Shown here: piece after piece, positions 43,863 to 52,191 of the stretch | Numbering within the stretch: the first letter of the stretch is position 1 | Layout: each line of letters starts with the position of its first letter | From: Pseudomonadota bacterium | Lineage (GTDB): Bacteria > Desulfobacterota > Desulfarculia > Desulfarculales > Desulfarculaceae | Reading direction: 5' to 3' | DNA length: 64,000 nucleotides | Assembly: GCA_018896025.1 (NCBI GenBank) | Contig: JAHIND010000008.1 | Span: 248,001-312,000 of the forward strand | Notes under the pieces: model-generated | Database searches by the model: none | Seen by the model: only the letters and a program-made list of their open reading frames with translations | What the model was told of the DNA's origin: nothing | Position numbers and translations under genes: made by a program

Positions 43863-44879
43863 ATGAAATCAATTTTGTTGAAAATATTTGCCAGCGCAGC
43901 CCTTGTTTGCTTCAGTTTGGCGCTTTTGGGCGCGAACGCCGAGGCCAAAACGGTCATCAGGTTGCAGTGCGTCTATCCCGAGACCAGCAACGGGGGACTG
44001 ATGGTCAAGACATTCGCCAAGAAGGTGGACAAATACACCAAAGGCGAGGTCGAAGTAAAGTTGTTCTGGCCCAACCAGTTGGTGAAGGTCAAAGAAGCCT
44101 ACACCGCGGTTTCCAAGGGCATGGTGGACGCCCTTTACGCGGCGGCCATTTATTACGGCGGCATCGTGCCTGCGGCCAAAAGCGAATTTTTGCCCATGAC
44201 CTGGGCCTCTCCCGAGGACGCCTACGACCTGTTCTACAACTTCGGCTACATGGAGCTGCTGCGCGAGGCCAACTCCGCCAAGGGCGTGTGGCTGTTGGGC
44301 ACCACTTTCAGCGGATCCATGGGCTTCATGACCAACTTCGAGGTCACCGGGCTAGACAGCTTCAAGGGCAAGAAGATCCGCGCCATGAGCGTGGACGCTT
44401 CCCTGGTCAGGGAACTGGGCGCCTCCCCGGTGGCCATGCCCGGCACCGAGATGTACGCCGCCATGAAGCGGGGCACCATCGACGGAGTGATATACCCCTA
44501 CTACATCATCAACACCTACAAGTTCTTCGAGGTCACCACCTGCATAACCCTGCCGGGCATCCACACGCCCAATATGGTCGACATGTACATGAACCAGAAG
44601 CTGTGGAATTCGCTGAGCCCTCAGGTGCAGCAGGCGCTGGAGCGGGCCTGCCAGGAGGTTTGCCTGCTGTCTGCCCTGTGGTCTGAAAAGTGGAACAGTG
44701 ACGCCCTGGTCACCGCCAAGAAGAAGGACATCAAGATCATGGAGCTGAACGAGGCCGACCAGGCCAAGCTGCGGACCATGGCGCGCGCGGACTGGAAGAA
44801 GACCGCCGCCCAGTCTCTGGAGTTGCAGAAGGCCGTGGCCTTGATCGAAAAGTTCCTGGACAGCAAGAAGGCCAAGTAG
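43863..44879 (+). CDS. TRAP substrate-binding protein DctP, paralogue 3
   Basis: A 338-residue exported DctP with signal peptide about 1-25 (ending NAEA), KTVIRLQCVYPETSNGGL, LFWPNQLVKVKEAYTAVS, GKKIRAMSVDASL and MKRGTIDGVIYPY. ATG 43863 has GGAGGGG upstream; the frame extends ten codons further to an ATG without a good site. Nearest to the dctQM genes, which begin 57 bases on, so it may be the principal receptor. Confidence 0.92.
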   Translation: MKSILLKIFASAALVCFSLALLGANAEAKTVIRLQCVYPETSNGGLMVKTFAKKVDKYTKGEVEVKLFWPNQLVKVKEAYTAVSKGMVDALYAAAIYYGGIVPAAKSEFLPMTWASPEDAYDLFYNFGYMELLREANSAKGVWLLGTTFSGSMGFMTNFEVTGLDSFKGKKIRAMSVDASLVRELGASPVAMPGTEMYAAMKRGTIDGVIYPYYIINTYKFFEVTTCITLPGIHTPNMVDMYMNQKLWNSLSPQVQQALERACQEVCLLSALWSEKWNSDALVTAKKKDIKIMELNEADQAKLRTMARADWKKTAAQSLELQKAVALIEKFLDSKKAK

Positions 44880-44891
44880 GCCTACCGTAAC

Positions 44892-44918
44892 GGCGGGAGG
44901 GGCCGGGCTCCTCCCGCC
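44892..44918 (+). terminator. Intercistronic hairpin after dctP 3
   Basis: GGCGGGAGG (44892-44900) and CCTCCCGCC (44910-44918) form a 9-bp stem followed by TTT. It separates the receptor genes from dctQM and would allow more receptor than permease to be made. Confidence 0.6.
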
Positions 44919-44936
44919 TTTAAGAAGGCAAGGTGG

Positions 44937-45488
44937 ATGGTGGCAGCCGAAAAGTACCAAAAGATAACCGCCCTATGCGCTTTCATCGATTCCGTCAACT
45001 TGTGGGCCGGAAAACTGAGCAGCTACGTCATCGGGGTGGTGGTCCTGATGATGTCCTATGAAGTGATCAGCCGCTACGTTTTCAACGCTCCCACCATCTG
45101 GTCGGGGGAGCTGTGTCAATACGGCCTTTGCTTCGCGACCATGCTGGGCGGCGGATACACGCTCTTGGTGGATAAGCACATCCGGGTGGACATCATCTAC
45201 AGAAGTTTCCATTTCAAAAAACGCGCGGTGGTGGAGTTGATCACCTGGTGGGTGGCTGTCGCCTTCCTTTTGGTCCTTATCTGGAAGGGTGGGGAACTGA
45301 CCATCGACGCCTACCTGGGTGATGAAAAGTCCATGACTTTTATGGAAGTCCCCATGTTCTACAGCTTGTCCCTCATTCCCATTGGTGCGGTGTTGCTGCT
45401 GCTGCAAGTGATGGCCCGGCTGGCCAGAAACGTGCTCAACCTGCTGGTGAACAAAGAAGAATTTAACCTTTTAGATTCTCATTTTTAG
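44937..45488 (+). CDS. dctQ: TRAP small permease DctQ
   Basis: A 183-residue membrane protein with four helices (about 25-45, 60-80, 98-120, 140-160). It has the DctQ signature ISRYVFNAPTIWSGELCQYG and HIRVDIIYRSF. DctQ braces the DctM carrier. ATG start with AAGG upstream. Followed by dctM after 15 bases. Confidence 0.92.
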   Translation: MVAAEKYQKITALCAFIDSVNLWAGKLSSYVIGVVVLMMSYEVISRYVFNAPTIWSGELCQYGLCFATMLGGGYTLLVDKHIRVDIIYRSFHFKKRAVVELITWWVAVAFLLVLIWKGGELTIDAYLGDEKSMTFMEVPMFYSLSLIPIGAVLLLLQVMARLARNVLNLLVNKEEFNLLDSHF

Positions 45489-45503
45489 GGCGGGCTCAAT
45501 AAC

Positions 45504-46811
45504 ATGGAAACTGGATTGGTCGTAATTATAATCACCCTGGCCCTGGGCGTATTGTTGTTGGCCGGGGTCCCGGTGGGCTTCGCCCTGGGCGGTGGGGCGG
45601 TGGCGGGAGTGCTCTATCTGTGGGGGTTCAAGGGTCTGTACATGCTGGCCAACACGGCCTACGCCGACAGCACCAGCTTCATACTCTTGGCCGTCCCCCT
45701 GTTCATATTCATGTCCAACGTGCTGAAAAACACCGGCTTGGCCGATGATCTCTATGAGATGGTCTACAAGTGGCTGGGCCAAATCCCCGGCGGCTTAGCC
45801 GCGGGCACGGTGGTTATCTGCGCCATCTTCGCGGCCATGGCCGGCATAAGCTCTGTGGCCACCATCAGCATGGGCCTCATCGCCCTGCCGTCAATGCTCA
45901 AGCGGGGCTACAGCAAGGACATCGCCACCGGCTGCATCTCCGCGGGCGGGGCCTTGGGCATTTTGATCCCCCCCAGCATCATCATGATCATCTACGGCTC
46001 CATGGCTGAGGTGTCCATCGGCAAGCTGTTCATGGGCGGCATCATCCCCGGCATCCTGATGGCGGTGATCTTCTGCGTTTACATCCTGGTCCGGTGTTTT
46101 TTCAACCCCAAGCTGGGACCGCCGGTCATCGACAAGTACACCATGAAAGAAAAGTTGGTGGCCTGCAAGGGAGTGGTGCTGCCGGCAGTGCTCATCATAC
46201 TGGTGCTGGGCTCCATCTACACCGGTGCAGCCACGCCCACCGAGGCGGCGGGCATCGGCGCCTTGGGCTCGCTGATATGCGCCATGGTTCAAAGGCGAGC
46301 CACGGTGAAGAACATCAAGGACGCCTTGATCTCCACGGTCTCGCTCAACGCCATGGTGCTGTGGATCATGATCGGAGCGGTGGCTTTCACCCACGTCCTG
46401 GCCTATGCCGGGGTGCCGGACATGGTCAAGCAGGGCATCGACTACCTGGACATGGGGCGCTGGTGGGTGCTGGCGGGAATGCAGCTCACCTTCTTCCTGC
46501 TGGGGATGGTCTTGGACCCGGCGGGGATCATCATGCTGACCACTCCCATTTTCGTCCCCATCGTCAAGGAATTGGGGTTCGACCCGGTGTGGTTCGGCAT
46601 TCTGTTCACCATCAACATGGAGATGGCCTACATAACCCCGCCGTTCGGCTTCAACTTGTTTATCATGAAGGGGGTCGTGCCTCCGGGAATTCATATGGTC
46701 GATATTTATCGATCAATCGTGCCCTTCGTTGTTTTACAGGCCGTGTGTTTGCTTATGGTCATCTTTTGGCCGGACTTGGCGCTTTGGCTGCCCAACCTGA
46801 CCGGCAAATAG
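45504..46811 (+). CDS. dctM: TRAP large permease DctM
   Basis: A 435-residue, 12-13 helix carrier of the ion transporter superfamily. LAVPLFIFMSNVLKNTGLAD, the hairpin SAGGALGILIPPSI, TPTEAAGIGA, and LGMVLDPAGIIMLTTPIF are the family motifs. It moves an organic acid with sodium or protons, taking substrate from DctP. One permease serves three upstream receptors. Confidence 0.94.
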   Translation: METGLVVIIITLALGVLLLAGVPVGFALGGGAVAGVLYLWGFKGLYMLANTAYADSTSFILLAVPLFIFMSNVLKNTGLADDLYEMVYKWLGQIPGGLAAGTVVICAIFAAMAGISSVATISMGLIALPSMLKRGYSKDIATGCISAGGALGILIPPSIIMIIYGSMAEVSIGKLFMGGIIPGILMAVIFCVYILVRCFFNPKLGPPVIDKYTMKEKLVACKGVVLPAVLIILVLGSIYTGAATPTEAAGIGALGSLICAMVQRRATVKNIKDALISTVSLNAMVLWIMIGAVAFTHVLAYAGVPDMVKQGIDYLDMGRWWVLAGMQLTFFLLGMVLDPAGIIMLTTPIFVPIVKELGFDPVWFGILFTINMEMAYITPPFGFNLFIMKGVVPPGIHMVDIYRSIVPFVVLQAVCLLMVIFWPDLALWLPNLTGK

Positions 46812-46839
46812 TGCATCACGCCCAAAAGGTAAATTTGAA

Positions 46840-48633
46840 ATGAACGTAACCGGTGTTGAAGAACTTAAGACGCGCCCCTGGTTTCATGCCTACCCCGAGC
46901 GGATCAAACGCAGGTTTGACGATTACCAGTTCCCTCGGGTGTCGCTGTTCGATTTTCTCAGATCCAGCGCCAAATATTTCGGCGACTCCACGGCGGTTCT
47001 GTACGAGAGCGAGAACCTGCTGCTGAACTACCGGGAACTGCTGGGCCTGTGCGGGCGCTTCGCCCAAGGGCTGGTCAACAAGCTGGGCCTGGCCAAGGGC
47101 GACACCGTGGCCATATTTGCCCGCAACTATCCCGAGGTGATAATCGGCATGTTCGCCACCTACGCGGTGGGCGCAACCTACGTGTCCTGCAACCCCATCC
47201 TGATCAAGGACGAGCTGAAGTACCAGTTGGTGGACTCCAGGGTCAAGGTGGCCATCGTCTCCGACGACAAGTATCCCGTGCTCAAGGAGATAATGGACGA
47301 GGGCGACACGATGCTGGAAACGGTCATCGTGTTCGACCGGGACAAGGAACTGAAGCCGGAGCTGTTCGGGAAAACCGGGGGAAAATACCAGGAGCCCTTC
47401 ATAAGCTTCAAGGAGGTGTTCGGGGACTTGGAGCTGGAGCCGGAGGCGGTGGACCCGGTCGAGGACCTGGCGGCCATCATCTACACCTCGGGCACCACCG
47501 GTCAGCCAAAGGGAGTCATGGTCTCCCACCAAAACGCGGTGTGCAGTTCCATCCTCTATCACGCCACCTACACCGGGGTGTATCCGGAGGTGGACGAGGA
47601 GGGCCTGCTCCGCTTCCAGAACGATCCGGCGGACCTGCAGGAGGATTGGGACTTTCCCATCCGCTACGGCATAGACTCGGCCATGGCCGCCGCGCCCTGG
47701 ACCCACATGATGGGCTTTTTGGCTCACCTGCAGTCCCTGGTCATGGGAGCCATGACCATCATCCCGGTGCCCGAACTGAACATCAAAAAGGCCTTTGAGA
47801 TCATCAAGCGATGGAAGGTCTCCTTTGCGGGCGGCGCTCCCCAGATGATGACCATGATGCTGGAGTCGCCGGACATCGACGAGACGGACCTTTCCTCTCT
47901 GCGGGTGTGGACCACTGGCGGCGCGCCTTGCAGCGTGGCCCTGGGCACCAATTTCCAGCAGAAGATCGCCGGAGTGATCGCCGAGGGCTACTCCCTGACC
48001 GAGGCCACCATGGCTTCGGTGAAAAACTTCTCCAACAAATCCAGCCAGCGCAAATGGGGCTCCATCGGGGTGCCGCTGCCCTTCACCGACGTGAAGATCG
48101 TCAATCCCGGCGACAAGGACCAGGAGGTGGCTCCCGGCGAGGAAGGTGAGCTGGTACACAACGGCTACCAGGTTGCCAAGGGATACCTCAACCTGCCGGA
48201 AGAGACCGAGGAGAACTTCAAGGACGGCTGGATCTACACCGGCGACATAGGCCGCATGGACGAGGACGGCTACTTCTACATCACAGGCAGGCTCAAGGAC
48301 ATCATCATCTACAAGGGCTACAACATCGCGCCGCGCATGCTGGAAGAGGTGCTCTACACCCATCCCGAAATTTCCGAAGCCACGGTGGTGGGCCAAAAGG
48401 ACGTCCGGGCCGGGGAGATTCCGGTGGCCTTCGTGGTCCTCAAGGCTGGCTCTCGCCTGGCGGGCATGGAGATCATGGATTACGTGAACAGCCGGGTGGC
48501 GGGCTACAAGAAAGTCCGCAAGGTGATCGTGGTGGACGAGCTGCCCTACAGCGGCACCGGCAAGATATTGAAAAAGAGCCTCGCCCAGCGGCTGGAGAGC
48601 AACGAGTTCGCCGGCCTCGAAGTGGCGCTGTAA
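46840..48633 (+). CDS. Acyl-CoA ligase (AMP-forming)
   Basis: A 597-residue ANL enzyme. A3 motif IIYTSGTTGQPKGVMVSH (about 212), A5 GYSLTEATM, A7 IYTGDIG, A8 TGRLKDIIIYKG, and the catalytic C-terminal Lys in GTGKILKKS. The insert around about 245-275 (VYPEVDEEGLL, NDPADLQED) is unusual. It probably activates the acid imported by the adjacent TRAP system to its CoA thioester at the cost of ATP. Substrate not deducible. It begins 28 bases after dctM. Confidence 0.9.
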   Translation: MNVTGVEELKTRPWFHAYPERIKRRFDDYQFPRVSLFDFLRSSAKYFGDSTAVLYESENLLLNYRELLGLCGRFAQGLVNKLGLAKGDTVAIFARNYPEVIIGMFATYAVGATYVSCNPILIKDELKYQLVDSRVKVAIVSDDKYPVLKEIMDEGDTMLETVIVFDRDKELKPELFGKTGGKYQEPFISFKEVFGDLELEPEAVDPVEDLAAIIYTSGTTGQPKGVMVSHQNAVCSSILYHATYTGVYPEVDEEGLLRFQNDPADLQEDWDFPIRYGIDSAMAAAPWTHMMGFLAHLQSLVMGAMTIIPVPELNIKKAFEIIKRWKVSFAGGAPQMMTMMLESPDIDETDLSSLRVWTTGGAPCSVALGTNFQQKIAGVIAEGYSLTEATMASVKNFSNKSSQRKWGSIGVPLPFTDVKIVNPGDKDQEVAPGEEGELVHNGYQVAKGYLNLPEETEENFKDGWIYTGDIGRMDEDGYFYITGRLKDIIIYKGYNIAPRMLEEVLYTHPEISEATVVGQKDVRAGEIPVAFVVLKAGSRLAGMEIMDYVNSRVAGYKKVRKVIVVDELPYSGTGKILKKSLAQRLESNEFAGLEVAL

Positions 48634-48737
48634 GGCCGCCGCGTCGATGGCGGAGCGGGTGCGCCAGGGGGGCGTGTGCGCCTTCCGTTCCCGGTACCAC
48701 CGCTTGCCCGAGAAATGGTTGTTAAAAGGAGTCCCGG

Positions 48738-50000
48738 ATGAAATTGACTGATGAGGATAAAAAGCTGCTGGATGGTCATTACGGGCCTGGTGCCAGGAGG
48801 TCCATGAAGCTCCTGGTGCAGTGGGGGGAGCTTTTCGGCGCGGACAGAATGGTGGATGTGGACCATGCCCATCTGAGCAGCAGCTTCCCCACCGAGGCGG
48901 TGAAGGAATTCTCAGATGGCATGGACAGGGTCAGGGCCACCACCACGCTGCACTCGGTTTATAACCCGAGGTATTGGAGAGAAAATTTAGGCATAGTCCT
49001 CAAAAAACTGGGCGGCGGCTACGGCACGGTGGACGAAAACATATTCGAAGAGCGGATGAGCCTTCTACGAAGCCTGAATATTCTGCCCACCTACACCTGC
49101 AGCCCCTACACCATCGGTTTTATCCCCAAGCCCGGCGACGTCTTGTGCTACACGGGCTCCTCGGGGACTATTTTATCAAACTCCTTTTTTGGGGCCCGCG
49201 CCGGACGGGAATCGGTGAGCACCAGCTTCGCCGCCGCCGTCACCGGCAGGACGCCTTTGATGGGCCTGCTCAAAAAAGAAAACCGCTACGCCGATCTGGT
49301 GTTCAAGGTCGATGAGGACCTGAAGCCCGAGAGCTTCAGCGAGGCGGACTACGGCGCGCTGGGCTATTACATCGGCGGAGTGGCCGGCCCCAAGAATGTG
49401 GCCATTGAGGGCCTGCCCGGCCACCTAACCCTGGAACAGGCCAGGATGCTGGTTTCCCCCATGCCGGTTTCCGGGGCCTGCGTCATGTGCCATGTGGTGG
49501 GGGCGACTCCGGAGGCCGCCACCTTGAGCGAGGCGGTCGGCGACAACCGGCCGGAGACCATAGCGGTCACTCGCAAACAGATGCGGGAAAGCTATGAGGC
49601 CCTCAACACCGCCGATAGCAGCGACCTGGACATGGTGGTTATCGGCTGTCCCCACCTCACCATAAATGAAATCGACGAACTGGCCTCCCTGCTAGAGGGC
49701 AAGAAGGTGCACCCTGACGTCACCCTGGCGGTGGGTATTTCGCGGCCAACCTACACCATGGCCCAGGATGCCGGATATGCCCAGGTTCTGGAGAAGGCTG
49801 GCGCCACGTTGGTCAACAGCTGTATCGGCGCCTTGAACCCCTTCTGCTTTTTGGAAGGCAACCCCAGGGTCGCGGCGGCCACCAACTCGGTTCGCGGGGC
49901 CCATTACATGCAACGCATGAGCGGCGGCGTCACCAAGACCCTGTACGGGGATATAAAAAAATGCGCGCGCGCCGCGATCACCAGGAAGTGGGAGGCATAG
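48738..50000 (+). CDS. Aconitase X catalytic (large) subunit
   Basis: A 420-residue protein of the AcnX/DUF521 family. Family regions include MKLLVQWGELFGADRMVDVD, SPYTIGFIPKPGDVLCYTGS, and NSFFGARAGRES. Candidate Fe-S ligands are Cys121 (YTCSPY), Cys304 (IGCPHLT) and Cys362 (NSCIGA). AcnX enzymes dehydrate hydroxy acids without CoA: cis-3-hydroxy-L-proline in some bacteria, mevalonate 5-phosphate in archaea. Here it is embedded between an acyl-CoA ligase and a MaoC hydratase, so its substrate is probably another hydroxy acid. The small subunit follows after one base. Confidence 0.9.
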   Translation: MKLTDEDKKLLDGHYGPGARRSMKLLVQWGELFGADRMVDVDHAHLSSSFPTEAVKEFSDGMDRVRATTTLHSVYNPRYWRENLGIVLKKLGGGYGTVDENIFEERMSLLRSLNILPTYTCSPYTIGFIPKPGDVLCYTGSSGTILSNSFFGARAGRESVSTSFAAAVTGRTPLMGLLKKENRYADLVFKVDEDLKPESFSEADYGALGYYIGGVAGPKNVAIEGLPGHLTLEQARMLVSPMPVSGACVMCHVVGATPEAATLSEAVGDNRPETIAVTRKQMRESYEALNTADSSDLDMVVIGCPHLTINEIDELASLLEGKKVHPDVTLAVGISRPTYTMAQDAGYAQVLEKAGATLVNSCIGALNPFCFLEGNPRVAAATNSVRGAHYMQRMSGGVTKTLYGDIKKCARAAITRKWEA

Positions 50001-50001
50001 C

Positions 50002-50409
50002 ATGATACTCAAGGGCCGGACGGTCAACTTCGGCAAGGCCGAAGGCGAGGCCATAGTCACCAGCATTCCCTTTTCCTTCCTGGGAGAAATCGAGCCTTCC
50101 ACCGGCAAGGTCCCCTCGCCGAGCCATGAGCTATATGGACAGAGCCTGGCGGGCAAAATATTCGTATGCCCCACCGGCAAAGGCTCCAGCGGGGGGCCGG
50201 GCATCGCCTACGTGACCAAGCAGCACGGCAACATGCCCGCGGCCATGATCGTCGGGGAGGTGGAGCCGGTGCTGGCGGCGGCCATACTCACCGCGGACAT
50301 CCCCGCCGTGGACAGGCTGGATCAAAACCCCTTGGAGGTCATCGAGACGGGAGACTACGTCAAGGTCGACGCGGACCAAGGGACGGTTGAGGTGATCAAA
50401 AAATCCTGA
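50002..50409 (+). CDS. Aconitase X swivel (small) subunit
   Basis: A 135-residue swivelling-domain protein: LKGRTVNFGKAEGEAIVTSI, GKIFVCPTGKGSSGGPG with the conserved catalytic-loop serine, and ILTADIPAVDRLD. It closes the AcnX active site; in other organisms the two parts are separate (type II) or fused (type I). One base separates it from the large subunit gene. Confidence 0.9.
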   Translation: MILKGRTVNFGKAEGEAIVTSIPFSFLGEIEPSTGKVPSPSHELYGQSLAGKIFVCPTGKGSSGGPGIAYVTKQHGNMPAAMIVGEVEPVLAAAILTADIPAVDRLDQNPLEVIETGDYVKVDADQGTVEVIKKS

Positions 50410-50465
50410 TCAATGAAGCTTTGTTTTCAATTAACCGGCCTGGATCAACAGTGTAAAGGGACAAA

Positions 50466-50918
50466 ATGAGATCGCTATATTATGAAGAATTCGAAGTGGG
50501 GGATTATTTCGAAACCAGGGGCCGCACCATCACCGAGGCCGATATCGTGGCCTTCGCGGGCCTGTCGTGGGACTTCAATTCCATCCATACCGACGCGGAA
50601 TACGCCAAGTCCTCCCTCTTCGGCGAGCGCATCGCCCATGGGGCCTTGGGCTTCGTGGTGCACACCGGGCTCTCCGCCGCCCTGGGCCACCTGACCGACA
50701 CGGTGGTGGCCTTCATGGGCATGACCTGGAATTTCCACAAGCCCATCAAGATCGGCGACACCATCCATGTCGAGCAAAACGTGAAGAGCAAGAAGGACAC
50801 CGACAAGACCGACATGGGCATCGTGGTCTTCGACACCAGGCTGGTGAACCAAAAGGGCGAGGTGGTGCAACAGGGCGACAAGACCCTATTTGTCAAGAAA
50901 AAGGGCCAAGGGAAATAA
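50466..50918 (+). CDS. MaoC-like enoyl-CoA hydratase
   Basis: A 150-residue hotdog-fold protein. The hydratase 2 motif reads AGLSWDFNSIHTDAEYAKSS (catalytic Asp and His), followed by FGERIAHGALGF. It hydrates a trans-2-enoyl-CoA, giving the (R)-3-hydroxyacyl-CoA, or performs the reverse dehydration. Its position before two acyl-CoA dehydrogenases fits a beta-oxidation step feeding the SDR at 33.9 kb. Confidence 0.9.
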   Translation: MRSLYYEEFEVGDYFETRGRTITEADIVAFAGLSWDFNSIHTDAEYAKSSLFGERIAHGALGFVVHTGLSAALGHLTDTVVAFMGMTWNFHKPIKIGDTIHVEQNVKSKKDTDKTDMGIVVFDTRLVNQKGEVVQQGDKTLFVKKKGQGK

Positions 50919-50960
50919 ATACGGTCGTACGGCGGGCGGTATTTTTTGGGAGAGGCGGCG

Positions 50961-52151
50961 ATGAATTTTAGTTTCAGCCCCCAGGCGGAAAAATTTCGCG
51001 GCGAGTTGCGTGAGTTCGTTAAAAACGAATTGCCCGAGGATTACATAAGCCTCTACGGCGACGACGAGCATTACGACGACCACTGGGCCCTGGCCATGGA
51101 CACCGCCAGAAAGCTGGGCGAGCGGGGGTGGCTCACCATCAGCTGGCCCAAACAATACGGCGGCATGGGGGCCAGCTTCGAGGAGCTATTGGTTTTCAAC
51201 TACGAGGTGGGCTACTGGGGCATTCCGGGTGCGGGCATGGGAGTGGGCGGCACGGCCTGGGTGGGCCCCACCCTGATGATCTACGGCACCGAGGAGCAGA
51301 AGCGAAAGCACCTGCCCCTGATAGCCGGGGGCAGCAAGGACGGGGTGTGGTGCACCGGTTACAGTGAGCCGGATTCGGGCTCTGATCTGGCCAGCTTGCA
51401 GACCTTTGCCCAGCGCCAGGGCGACAAGTATGTTCTTAACGGCCAGAAGATCTGGACCAGCGCGGCCCACCGCTCGCGCTGGTGCTGGCTGGCCGCCCGC
51501 ACCGACCGCGACGCGCCCCAAAAGCACCGGGGCATAAGCCTGTTCCTCCTGGACATGAAAAGCCCCGGCGTGGAGGTGAGGCCGGTCATCAACATCCTGG
51601 GTCATCATCACTTCAACGAAATTTTCATGAATAACGTTGAGCTGGGCCCAGAAAGTCTGGTCGGAGCCGAAGGGCAGGGCTGGGAAGTGATCATGAAGGC
51701 CCTGTCCTTTGAGCGCAGCATCGGGGTGCGCTACGGGGCCAAGCTGAAGAGAATCCTGGACGAGCTCAAGGGCTTCGCCATCCAGCACGGCCTGCTGGAC
51801 AACGCCCAGGTGAGGCGCTCGCTGGTCGGCCTGGATCTGGAGATCGAGGCGCTGATCCTCTGCTCCTACGAAACGGCCTGGAAGATCAGCCAGGGCGAGC
51901 GGATCATCTACGAGCCCTCCAGGGACAAGGCCAACCTGGACGGCCTGGTCAAGCGGTTGGCCAGGTTCGGCACCGAACTCATCGGCCCCTATTCCCAGAT
52001 GCTGCCCAGCAACCGGGAGAGCAAGTGGCACAAGCTCAAGGGCGTGGTGGAAAACCTGTACTGGTCCGGACCGGCCATCAACACCGCCGGGGGCACCACC
52101 AACACCATGCGCAACATCGTGGCCAAGTACGGCCTCAGGATGTCGGCGTAA
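50961..52151 (+). CDS. Acyl-CoA dehydrogenase, subunit A of a pair
   Basis: A 396-residue ACAD: helical N-domain (FSFSPQAEKFRGELREFV), beta-domain with the flavin contacts WCTGYSEPDSGSDLASLQT and KIWTSAAHRSRW, and helical C-domain ending NTAGGTTNTMRNIVAKYGLR. The E-G-T catalytic glutamate of MCAD is not visible at the usual C-terminal place, as in PimC/FadE-like heteromeric enzymes. ATG 50961 with GAGAGG upstream. A second ACAD gene follows after 40 bases; together they probably form an alpha2beta2 enzyme reducing EtfAB. Confidence 0.9.
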   Translation: MNFSFSPQAEKFRGELREFVKNELPEDYISLYGDDEHYDDHWALAMDTARKLGERGWLTISWPKQYGGMGASFEELLVFNYEVGYWGIPGAGMGVGGTAWVGPTLMIYGTEEQKRKHLPLIAGGSKDGVWCTGYSEPDSGSDLASLQTFAQRQGDKYVLNGQKIWTSAAHRSRWCWLAARTDRDAPQKHRGISLFLLDMKSPGVEVRPVINILGHHHFNEIFMNNVELGPESLVGAEGQGWEVIMKALSFERSIGVRYGAKLKRILDELKGFAIQHGLLDNAQVRRSLVGLDLEIEALILCSYETAWKISQGERIIYEPSRDKANLDGLVKRLARFGTELIGPYSQMLPSNRESKWHKLKGVVENLYWSGPAINTAGGTTNTMRNIVAKYGLRMSA

Positions 52152-52191
52152 TAACCGGTTGGTGATGCGATGCAAGCAAGGGGAGTTGGCC

